NCBI GenBank assembly: GCA_026770025.1
Contig: JAMXDE010000023.1
Span: forward strand, 558,001 to 622,000
DNA length: 64,000 nt
Reading direction: 5' to 3'
From: Craspedostauros australis
Taxonomy: Eukaryota; Bacillariophyta; Bacillariophyceae; Mastogloiales; Achnanthaceae
The first letter of the stretch is position 1; every line of letters begins with the position of its first letter. The notes beneath the pieces are model-generated. The model searched no databases. It had not been told where the DNA came from and saw only the letters and a program-made list of their open reading frames with translations. Positions 34,341 to 43,470 of the stretch are shown in pieces. The position numbers and the translations under genes are program-made.

Positions 34341-34922
34341 GTTTGGTTCAGTGGTTGTACGACTACTAGTCGTAGTGCGAGTCTGGTGATGAGATCTGCA
34401 GAATTATTGTGCGTTCTATTTGCACACAGAGAGGGGGATGCTGTTGTCGATGTCAATCTCAATCCCAATCGCAATGTCGGAGATTCTCTGTTGCAGTTTC
34501 ATGACATGCCGCTGTTTCCACCCATCCTCCACGTCCGCCCCTGATGTCGCCAGGTTGTTTCGATCTCCCGCCACAATTCCAAAAAGATCTCCATTCTGCC
34601 GACAACAAAGACGTGTCACCCAAGGGAATCCACATCAGCGATGTCATCAAAGGATACGAGTGATGGGTGCTGTGACACGTTCGTGCGTGTGTCAACGTCG
34701 CACTCGAATGATTCGACCAACGTTGTTGTGTTGACGGCCAGACGTCAAATGTGTGTCACCCAAACACAATCGTTCGAACGAAACATCCACGAATGAGAAC
34801 CGTGGCGTGCCACGTCTGGCGCTGTGCTGCGTTGCTTCAGGTGCTGTGGGGTGGACACACTCATGAGCAAGTTGAATGGAGGACACTCGACCTCACCATT
34901 CTGGACGATGATATCATCTTTT
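34341..34922. other. Spacer between helicase stop and pyruvate kinase start
   Basis: About 580 bp holding the presumed promoter and leader of pyruvate kinase and the 3' end of the helicase. A near-perfect inverted repeat (TACGACTA, one base, TAGTCGTA) is 18-34 bases upstream of the pyruvate kinase ATG. No gene seen. Confidence 0.5.
34358..34374. promoter_or_regulatory. Inverted repeat upstream of pyruvate kinase ATG
   Basis: The sequence TACGACTA-C-TAGTCGTA is a perfect 8-bp inverted repeat around one base, located 18-34 bases before the start codon. An 11-base piece of it recurs just before the start of the cyclase-PDE gene. It could act as a leader hairpin or a protein-binding palindrome; function is inferred only from position. 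Confidence 0.35.
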
Positions 34923-37900
34923 CTACTTCTTTTTCTTCTTGCCACCTCCCTTGGTCTTCCTCCCATTCTGTGCGCTCTTCAGTTTGGCCTGGAGCGATGC
35001 AGCCGCCTTCGCATTCTTGGGAGGTTCGCGTGGAGCGGGCTTGGCGTTCAGCACGCCATTGATGATCGTTCTGTACCCCTTCCCCGCGCCGACCACCTTT
35101 CGACCATGCGCATTCTGTGACCTCTCAATCTGAGTATCGAGGAATGCCATGTCATCCAGATCGTCAAGGTGGCTGTCATCCTGCGTCGGAGGGTGGGTCG
35201 GTTTACGAGAACCACCGAGCTTCTGACCGCCCTTCTTCTTGTTTTTCTTCTTCTGGCTCTTGGACATTCCCGCTCCAGATCGATCAGCGGATGCGGCAGC
35301 TGCTTGGTTCTGCTGTTCCAATCTCGCGCTTTCGCGTTGTCTGCGTTCTATTGCCAGTTGGGCGAGCAACGAGGCGCCCGTAGCTGTGACAGGCGCGTCC
35401 GGGTCACTCTCTTTCTCATCGCTGCTGCTGCTGCTGCTGCTGCTGTCGTCATCGTCATCGTCATCCAGCGCCAAGGTTGCAAACGCAGACTTCGTTGGCG
35501 TCCCGTCATCATTGTTTTCATGCAGACCAAGCGTGGCATCATTCTGTTGCTCTGCTCGCGTCTGCAAGCCTCCTGATAGCGAATTGATGGAAGAAATGGT
35601 GGCGTTGCTTTCCGCAGCAACTCCTTTTGCTTCCTTGCCGATGACGATGCGTCGATCCACGCCTTCGGTCCCTGAGCTGACATGCGTCAAGCCGAGCTGT
35701 TCGCAAAATTCATGCACGAGACGTCGTTCGTATCCGTTCAGCTCCGAACTCAAGGGCAGGCTGTCACCGGGCTGCGCGGATTCGTTGAAAGCCGAGATCT
35801 TGTCCAGCAAGGCCTTGCGTTTGGATTCTTGCAACTGATTCTTGAGCAGTTCATCTTCCTGCTTTCGCTGTTGCTGCGTCTGCTTCAGATCGTTCTCCTT
35901 GTTTCGCTGCTGATTCTTAGACTGCGCGCTATGCGAGTGCACATGCTTCGGCTGGTTCTTCGTTGCCACCTTGTTTTCTCCTTTAGCGTTGGTATTTGCA
36001 GGACTGTCTGCGTTCTGGTCGGGCCCCTTCATCATCTTCTCGATCTCAGCCTCTGCGTTCTGCATGTCCGCTTCAAAGTCCGCATCGAACGACGATTCCA
36101 CGGCAGCAAGGTACTCGATCGCTGATCGCTGTTGTCCATGCTCCTCAATCCACGCCAACAGACTCGCAATGAACTTGCTCTTGCTCACAGTCTCCGAATC
36201 GCAGACGACAGCCACATGTCGTTTCGCGCGCGTCACTGCCACATTCTGACGACGATCGTCCTTGAGGAAGCCAATGCCGTCGATCCCACCTCTTTCGCTG
36301 CTTCGAACGAGGCTGAGCACCACGGCTTCCCTCTCGCCACCTTGGAATCCATCGACGCTGCGGATCTCCAGCGAGGGGTACTCCGGAAGGAGCATGTTGC
36401 GAAGCAATTCCACCTGACCGTTGTACGGCGTGATGATCGCCACATCGGCTTGCTTCATCCCGAACGACAACAGGCGGCGCACATGGCGATCTACTATCTT
36501 CGCTTCGCCTTCGTTAAATCTGGAGCCGGCATCGTTGGTCGTGTCGTGCATGTCACACCCGGCCGTGTCCACCAGCATCATGGTCGTGCCCAGCAGTTCC
36601 ACATCGTCGCTGTTCAGCTCGTGTTGCATGCGACTCTCGTTATTGCCTTCAGTTTCGCCAGCGTCTGTGCCTGCGTCTTGGGTTTCCTTGATGGAACCCA
36701 GCTGCGACAGCAGCCTCGTCTCGACGCTCGGGTGGGTCGATAGTTCCCCACCATACATCGCCGTGCTGGCCCAGTCCGCGATTTGGCGATGCATGCGGTA
36801 CTGCACCTTGAGCATTCTCGAAATGCGAGGAACCTCCGGTTTCTTGTCATCCCCGTACAGCTCCATCAGGCGTTCGAACAGGGTCTTGGCAAGACCTGCC
36901 TGCGCCTTGTGACTGCGGCTCTTGATGGTTGGCGGCAGCTGACGATGATCTCCGGCCAGGACGACCTTCTTGCCACGCAGCATCGGAATCCAGCATGATG
37001 CTTCCAACGCCTGCGCGGCTTCGTCGATGACGACCAGATCAAATCCACCCTCCACATGATTGAGCATGCGATTCGCGGCACCGACCGTCGTGGCCAGGAC
37101 CACCTGCGCACCTCCGATAAGTTCCCGCACGACCTTCTCCTCTCGCGTTCGGACCTCCTTGCGAAGGGCCTTCATCTCGCGGTACGCCACCCGTTTTTCG
37201 TTGCCGCGACTTTTTGGATTGGAAAGGACTCGGATGTAAGACTTGAGCTCCTTGCGCACATCGTTGACGATCTCGGTGCCGTCGGCCGATTGCACCAGTG
37301 CTTCCAAGCTGTACGACAGGATTGTGGGTTTGATCCTTGCTGGATGCCCCAGACGGACTGCGCGCAAGGATGTGCGCTTGGCATTCTTGCGTTTTTGCGC
37401 GGTACTGGGAGTGGCAGACGCCACAAGGCGCTCAAGGACGTTGTCGACGGCCACGTTGCTGGGTGCCGTGACCAGCACCTTCATGCCACGCACATGCACG
37501 GCATGCCGGATCAGCTCCGCCACCGTGGTCGTCTTGCCCGTTCCCGGTGGACCGTGGATCAAGGATATCCTCTGCTCATCATCCAGCGCAAATTGAATGG
37601 CCTCCACCTGGCTTGCATCGAGGTCGGCATTGAACTTCTGGATCGGCGTGTTACGATTGCGTTCTGCCGGTTGCGACTTCGCTTGGCGTGTGCTGCTGGG
37701 TCGCGGGTTGAAGCACGCCTCGATGACTGGGCCGCAAAGTTCATGATTCGCGCCGTGCCGTTCCAAATCATTCAACCCGTGCATCAATTTGCGATGAACC
37801 TCGACGGAGCTCTTGGGAATCAGCCGCAGCGGAGGGTCGCCCAACTCTGATTCCACATCGTCGTCGTCGTTGTTTCTGCCATCATGGTTGTTGCCGTTCT

Positions 37901-38381
37901 TGCTGTTGCTGTTGCCATTGCTGTTGTTGGAAGATCTCGTCTTTTGACCAAACAGCGCCACAGAAATGGCGGTGTCCGTGACTGCGCTGATGACGCCTCC
38001 CGGTGAGCCCTTGCGATTCTGCTTTGTGCGGATTTCCACTTCATCGCCAACCGTGAAGCGATGCGCGGGCAGCAGCAGCTGCGATGGAGCTGCAGCCGCC
38101 TGGGCCGTGCTGCCATTCGGCGCGCCTTGCGATGCATCCGCAGACGCGTGATGCACGACCAGTTCCACCACGGTGCGCCCGTACAATCCAATCGACACAT
38201 CCGAGGCCTCCAAACTCCCCAGCACGTGAGATGCCACACGCTCCCGATCAGAGCCAGCGGCCGCGGACAGCTGATGGGAGGACTGCGCCACCTCCTTCTC
38301 GAGTGTCTGCTCCGATTCCAGCTCCAATCCCAGCAGCTCTCGCTGCTCTCGCACGAAGTCGCGCACTAGCGCATCCGTCAT
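34923..38381 (-). CDS. SMUBP2/IGHMBP2-like superfamily 1B helicase with R3H domain
   Basis: One exon of 1152 residues from ATG 38381 to TAG 34923. The helicase core has motif I near 277 (GPPGTGKTT), motif II near 452 (IDEAAQ), GDHRQLPP soon after, and the C-terminal motif VAVTRAKRH. A beta-barrel-like region precedes motif I, as in UPF1 and IGHMBP2. After the core there is a long Gln/Lys-rich, probably coiled or disordered linker, then an R3H domain near 865-915 (LNGYERRLVHEFCEQLGL), which binds single-stranded nucleic acid. The C-terminus is Ser/Asp-rich and then very basic, ending in five Lys. The R3H domain after a UPF1-like core points to IGHMBP2 (a ribosome-linked 5'-3' RNA/DNA helicase) rather than UPF1 or Senataxin. 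Unlike the human protein there is no AN1 zinc finger after the R3H domain. A pure CTG stretch near 35420-35445 encodes a Ser run. Confidence 0.93.
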   Translation of the reverse strand: MTDALVRDFVREQRELLGLELESEQTLEKEVAQSSHQLSAAAGSDRERVASHVLGSLEASDVSIGLYGRTVVELVVHHASADASQGAPNGSTAQAAAAPSQLLLPAHRFTVGDEVEIRTKQNRKGSPGGVISAVTDTAISVALFGQKTRSSNNSNGNSNSKNGNNHDGRNNDDDDVESELGDPPLRLIPKSSVEVHRKLMHGLNDLERHGANHELCGPVIEACFNPRPSSTRQAKSQPAERNRNTPIQKFNADLDASQVEAIQFALDDEQRISLIHGPPGTGKTTTVAELIRHAVHVRGMKVLVTAPSNVAVDNVLERLVASATPSTAQKRKNAKRTSLRAVRLGHPARIKPTILSYSLEALVQSADGTEIVNDVRKELKSYIRVLSNPKSRGNEKRVAYREMKALRKEVRTREEKVVRELIGGAQVVLATTVGAANRMLNHVEGGFDLVVIDEAAQALEASCWIPMLRGKKVVLAGDHRQLPPTIKSRSHKAQAGLAKTLFERLMELYGDDKKPEVPRISRMLKVQYRMHRQIADWASTAMYGGELSTHPSVETRLLSQLGSIKETQDAGTDAGETEGNNESRMQHELNSDDVELLGTTMMLVDTAGCDMHDTTNDAGSRFNEGEAKIVDRHVRRLLSFGMKQADVAIITPYNGQVELLRNMLLPEYPSLEIRSVDGFQGGEREAVVLSLVRSSERGGIDGIGFLKDDRRQNVAVTRAKRHVAVVCDSETVSKSKFIASLLAWIEEHGQQRSAIEYLAAVESSFDADFEADMQNAEAEIEKMMKGPDQNADSPANTNAKGENKVATKNQPKHVHSHSAQSKNQQRNKENDLKQTQQQRKQEDELLKNQLQESKRKALLDKISAFNESAQPGDSLPLSSELNGYERRLVHEFCEQLGLTHVSSGTEGVDRRIVIGKEAKGVAAESNATISSINSLSGGLQTRAEQQNDATLGLHENNDDGTPTKSAFATLALDDDDDDDSSSSSSSSDEKESDPDAPVTATGASLLAQLAIERRQRESARLEQQNQAAAASADRSGAGMSKSQKKKNKKKGGQKLGGSRKPTHPPTQDDSHLDDLDDMAFLDTQIERSQNAHGRKVVGAGKGYRTIINGVLNAKPAPREPPKNAKAAASLQAKLKSAQNGRKTKGGGKKKKK

Positions 38382-38856
38382 GCTTCGTCGTCCAATCCGG
38401 ACACTGCAAATGTGTTGTACTGTGTTGTGCTGTGCTGTATGCTCGTGCAGCGGGCTGGTATGCGCCAGCAGTGCACCCGGAATGGAAGGATGCGGAAGTG
38501 TGATAATAGAGCAGAGTATGGATGGCTGCTGGTTGCTTCGATCGATTGGCGAACATCATCAAGTGAGCTCAGCGAGTGCGATCGTGAATGGGTTTGCGTT
38601 TTTGTTGGCTGTTTCGTGGTGTCAAATGGAATCAGACGGGTCTCTAGACTTCATTCTCTAGCCTTGCATTCTTGACACCAGCACAACTCTCTGCTGGCAG
38701 CTCACAAGATGCTCTCTCTCTGTCTCGCACACACACAAGAGAGCATGGATCATCGACAAGTATTGTAATCTCCAGAGACTATGGACTACATAATGTATAA
38801 TGGCCATCCATAATATTATATTATACTCGACCACCTTATCTGTCCATATGCAGACT
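38382..38856. other. Spacer upstream of the helicase
   Basis: About 475 bp. On the coding strand of the helicase the bases just before its ATG are CA-rich (CACAGCACAACACAGTACAACACA). The rest should be promoter sequence and the 3' end of the F-box-like gene. No gene seen. Confidence 0.5.
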
Positions 38857-40443
38857 CTACACAGCATCCCGTTCCACCGTGATGAGCGGCGGTTCAACGG
38901 TCATCGGCCGGATCTGGCCGCACGCCTTCGACACCTCCATCATCCACGCGACGTCAACGTCCAAATAAAACCCGGCATTGCCGAGCCACGAATTGAGAAA
39001 GGGTCCGCTGGATGGCAGGGCCTCCATGAGGTCCAGCTGTGCGAGGTACAGCAGCACGGACAGCTTGGTGCAGAATGCCGCGCCGTTCATGCGCAGCACG
39101 CGCACGTGATCCCTGCCGCGGAAGGACGGACCCAACGGCCCGAACTGATTCATCGTGCCACGGATGTCGTACATGCGCAGCAGATCCACCAACGGCTGGA
39201 GGAATTTACGGATGGGCCCGTGCGCCCCGCTGAACGGCGTGTGAGGCCGCACGAAGGACCTTCCATCGCGTTGCTGTGTGTGGCCCATGCTCGACCCCAG
39301 CTTCAGCCGTTCGATTTGGGATGCGGAGAATGGCATCGTGCGCAGCGTCGTGCTCTGCAGGTACACGAACACTCGGTACACAGTGTTGAGGCTCAGGACC
39401 TGATGCTGGCCGTGCTGCGTCTGCGTCTGCGTCTGTGCTTGGTCATGGTCATGGGATTCATCATCTTCGTGTCCGTTAGCTGTGTCATTCTCATTCGACG
39501 CTCCTGCGTTGGCACAATGTCCTGCCTCGCGGCCGCCAAGGGCGTTGCTGTTGCGGTTGCTGCTGTTGTTATTCAACCCGCACTGCTCCCACAGTTGATT
39601 CGTCCATGCTGCTTCTGTCCGGCTGCCCTCGACAAGACCAGCAACGACGTTGCCCATGAGATAGTTGGCGATCAGGACGTCGCCCCAGAATTGCTCCATC
39701 GACACAGAGAAAGCGTTTGCGGATCGCAATGGCTGGATCAAACCTCTCGGTCTCGTCTTGAATTGGCCGTAATCGTGAAGGGGGTTGGAATCTACCGCCT
39801 TCCGCAAGATGGTGGCATGCAGGCGGTGTGCTTTGCACAGTCGCTTGAACTTCATCCACGTGGCCTCAAAATTGCCTATATTGTCAACCTGCTCTTCTGC
39901 TGCTGCTGCTGATGCGGCGCGAGCAACAATTAGTGTCTTCGGGCCGCTATCGCCTTGATGAGAATCTTGCATTTCGCCATCACCCATTTCGGCTTCAAGG
40001 TCCAGCTTGAGTTCTTGTATCGTTGCCGTGAGTGGGTGAGGTGACGGGACGGCGCTGTACAGGTCCGCAACGCGACTTTTGACCGTGGGAAGCACCCTCC
40101 AATCGAAAGAGTCTGTGTGGTGCTTCATCTCGATGCCGCTGCCGTCCACCAAAGGAACCAGCATGGGACGTCCAAACCCAACCCTGTTGGCTTCATCGTT
40201 GACGACCGTGTAGGCAGGCGTGGCATGGTACCCGTGCTGCACGAGGAAGGCTCGCTTGCGTCGCTTCCCAACTTCATTCGCCACAGCATCCATGAAGGAG
40301 ATCGAGGTTTGCGACATGCCGAGGCATTCCTTCAACGTGAGGAACGAAAACACGAAGTCCCAGCAGTCTGCTGGCAGCAGTCGTTGGTAGGCGTCGCCTT
40401 GGCGGGCCATGCTGTTCGTCGAGGTGGCATCAACAGGAGTCAT
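38857..40443 (-). CDS. F-box-like protein of unknown function
   Basis: The frame from ATG 40443 to TAG 38857 gives 528 residues. The frame is open for another 47 codons upstream, but that part is His/Thr/Gln-rich and non-conserved in appearance, so the internal ATG before MTPVDATS is preferred. Near residues 23-56 is an F-box-like helix pair (LLPADCWDFVFSFLTLKECL), followed by a basic helix. F-box proteins bring targets to SCF ubiquitin ligases, but no LRR, WD40 or kelch repeats follow. The middle has a conserved-looking helical region and then a low-complexity Asn/His/Gln insertion with QTQTQTQ (about 305-350), and the C-terminal 180 residues appear folded, rich in Leu, Phe and Arg. I do not recognise a family for the rest. 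The F-box call is moderate. Confidence 0.75.
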   Translation of the reverse strand: MTPVDATSTNSMARQGDAYQRLLPADCWDFVFSFLTLKECLGMSQTSISFMDAVANEVGKRRKRAFLVQHGYHATPAYTVVNDEANRVGFGRPMLVPLVDGSGIEMKHHTDSFDWRVLPTVKSRVADLYSAVPSPHPLTATIQELKLDLEAEMGDGEMQDSHQGDSGPKTLIVARAASAAAAEEQVDNIGNFEATWMKFKRLCKAHRLHATILRKAVDSNPLHDYGQFKTRPRGLIQPLRSANAFSVSMEQFWGDVLIANYLMGNVVAGLVEGSRTEAAWTNQLWEQCGLNNNSSNRNSNALGGREAGHCANAGASNENDTANGHEDDESHDHDQAQTQTQTQHGQHQVLSLNTVYRVFVYLQSTTLRTMPFSASQIERLKLGSSMGHTQQRDGRSFVRPHTPFSGAHGPIRKFLQPLVDLLRMYDIRGTMNQFGPLGPSFRGRDHVRVLRMNGAAFCTKLSVLLYLAQLDLMEALPSSGPFLNSWLGNAGFYLDVDVAWMMEVSKACGQIRPMTVEPPLITVERDAV

Positions 40444-43400
40444 ATTGATCAGAGAGGCACCAATCCATCGATTGGTCAATGTATGGTGCTGGCACTGGCG
40501 CTGGCACTGACACGATAATGATGCTATCCAAGGGTGTGGAGTATTGTATGTATTGTGTTCTGGGATGGTGGTATGGTTGCGCACCTAACTACAACTACCC
40601 TCCCTGCACGAGACCACTACCGACAGATCGCAACAGAAGCCGCGAATGGGAAGTCCTTCTGTGTGAATCTCGTCGACGGAAAACACATCATGATCGATAC
40701 TGTCATAATTGCAATGATAGAAATTCTACACTAACTTCCAAAGAATAATCGAAGGAATCGATGAAGACCCGAGAAAATGGATACTCTGGAATAGTACGAC
40801 AAGGAATGTATCACAGAACTTGGTTTGGTATCAATCGTGTTTGCGACTCTCCGCGCCATCAAGTATGGAGTGCTGAGAGGAGAGCGAATCGAACCAGGAA
40901 CTTTTCCAGAAGGTTCATTTCGAACCATAATTCCACAGGTACACAGATTGACAACGATGGTGTGTTCGTGATTGTGGAGAATGGACAACGCCTGGCGGTC
41001 TCATTTCTATCTGTTTTGTCTCTCTGGCTTGATGAAGGTGCGACGTTGCGTGGAGTGCTTCGCCGGCCGAAATCTCCGTCTGATCCAGTTTGGTGGTTTG
41101 TTGTGGACTGTTGTGTCGCAACATGGTGACTGGTGTGAAGAAGACAGAGCGACAAGGACAATCCAACTTTGTCTCCAATCTGCTGCGTCAACGTAAATGT
41201 CAACAAACAAGCAAGGACGGCCACGTCGAGTTCGTTTTGTGTTGCTCTTCGTGGCTCCTCCAGTTGCCTTTGCTGTTGTTGTTGCGACTCTTCCACCTTC
41301 CTGGAGGCGATTTCGCCCCGTTCGTCCAGTTGCCCCACGGTCTTGATTGCGATTGGTGTTGACGTGATGCAGATAAAGATTAAACATTGGAGAATTGTCG
41401 CCCAGGTCGACGTGCATCGGCTGAACCCCAACCTCTCACAAAACGGGATCGAGGATGTGCCCACGAGGGTGATTCTGTTCTGGGTTTGCTCTTCGCTGGC
41501 CTCCTGAAGCCGTTTGTGTGCCCGGCGATCCAACCTTCCCCCTCAGCGAACAGAGACAGCAAACCACACAGACGACCATGAACGAGGACGCAAAGGCGCG
41601 ACCACAGAATCATTCCATGGATGCAGGAGGACGGTGCTCTCTAATCGTAGCATCGCAACGATGGAATCTGGCACACGTACGGGTACGGATACGAGCAACG
41701 AGTACGAGTATTGTGTTGGCAAGTGGAGACAAACATGATGCCTGCCCTATCAGTGTGGCATTGAAATGCGAGGCAGAGTCGAAAACGCCTGATGAAGAAT
41801 CGGAACCTCTCTGTGTGCAAGGACATCAGTCAGGACCAAGACTGCATTGGCTCTCTGTGGGCAAATCCATCCATCATCGCTATCGAAGGCATCGAAACAG
41901 AGATTGGCTCGTCACCACAGGCGAGGGTCCGGTGTGGAGCTCCTCGCGCTAAGTGCGACTACCTTTGCTGAATCGCATGCATCCGCGTGGTGTGGTGTGC
42001 AAGTGCCACCGCTTGGCTATGTGAGGGGCTGACGTCAGTGGCGTTCGTCAACGCCCCTTCACAGAGTACCTCACAATGCATGCAGCACCCAAGGGAGCAA
42101 CAGAACCAGAGAGCAGACTTTGTAGTGCATGCCCTTGGAGACTCACGCACCGAAACGCTCATGCATGCCAAGGACACTGGACAGGTGTCCAGGAGGACAA
42201 ATTCAAAGCACAGCCAGGTAAGCACATGAGGGATATTCTCCTGCGATACTTGACCTTTTTTGTGCGCTTTGCCCTTCTGGGAGGCAGAGCAACACGCGCT
42301 TCGAGAAGACTGTATGCATCGATGACCATGTAGTACTTGTGGACTTCTGCGAAGGAGTGTTGATGCCATTTCCCTTCGTGTCCTCCACCGTATTCTCAGC
42401 CATATCCTTGGTGATTCACTAGTACTCGAGAGTGCTGTGTGAACTATTTGTGCCATCTCGCACCACCACCACCAGCAACAATAACAATGACAATAACTGT
42501 AACGACACCGCATTGACGGTATAAACAGGTAACATAACTTGTGTTATCCCCCAAAGTTCATCTCCTGCAATATGTTGTACATGTGATAGATACCTCCGCA
42601 GGGCGGTGGTGCCTTTCGACTGTGTTCCTGCTTTGCTCAATAGTTTCCCCGGTGTGTCAAACGTTCTGAGTACCCGTACGCTCACACTTCGAAAGCTCAA
42701 CATCCGGGTGGTGGCGTTGTCGACCATGGGATCCCTGCAATACCGCGCCGAGAATGATTACATTCGTCCTCGCATGGTGAATCTTACGCCATACAAGCAT
42801 TACTCCACTCTCCAGAAAGAAACACAGAGAGAGAGAGAGAGAGAGGACGCCGCCGATCCATTCGCAATGAGCCATTGACAATATTTGTAGAATTGCCCCG
42901 AAGACCCAATGCTGTCTCGCCAGAAGAGATGTGGGACGGTCGTCACTCATCCATGCTGCGTTGTGAGTGCGCCGTGGAGTACTTGTACCAAAATATATGT
43001 AGCTTGCTGATCCACGAGACTTGTGAGTCATGGACTGCGAAAGGAGTTGGCGATCCCGCAGACTGCGATTGCCAACAGTTCGACCTGGGAACTCGCAGCG
43101 CTCCATGCGCTCGATGGCCCATTACATGGGAGCGCACGTCGGAGCACATTGCCGCGAGCGCAGTTGTCGGCTGTGCTTGGTGGAATCATCAGAGCCTCCA
43201 GGTATACTACTTGGGTAGAATAGACGTAGGTGTCTGCTGTGTTGCTGGTGTGCCTTCAGTTTCCCCTGTGAGATCATCAACCTTTTCTAATCTATGGGCA
43301 CTTCCCCCTTGTTGATTGAAAAAGGCGATGGCTGGGTCCACTGCTATTCATGTCCTCCCTTGCAAGGCTTCGCCTTCTTTGATGCATAGTTATAATCGTG

Positions 43401-43470
43401 GTTGATGTTCGTGGTTATGATGCTCTTGAAGGAACACTCCGTGCCTTTTCGGCGCCTTTTCGCGTCTTGG
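40444..43470. other. 3 kb spacer without a recognisable gene
   Basis: It includes the upstream region of the F-box-like gene and the 3' end of DUF6824 gene A. The longest frame (40859-41533, minus, 224 codons) has Gln/Arg runs and Ser/Thr-rich sequence with no recognisable motif, and is unlikely to be a gene. There is a GA microsatellite at 42826-42845 and a CAC/AAC-rich patch near 42467-42500. Confidence 0.5.
42826..42845 (+). repeat. GA microsatellite
   Basis: A run of about ten GA dinucleotides in the intergenic region. Similar GA runs occur at 32679, 48493 and 48620, so this short repeat type recurs along the window. Confidence 0.85.

Noticed and set aside
38800-39912. 370-codon open frame on the plus strand
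   Set aside because: It is antisense to the F-box-like gene, and its His/Arg-rich translation has no motif.
40859-41533. 224-codon open frame on the minus strand
   Set aside because: There is no conserved motif, it has Gln and Ser runs, and no splice partners were seen. It is more likely random in a 3 kb spacer.
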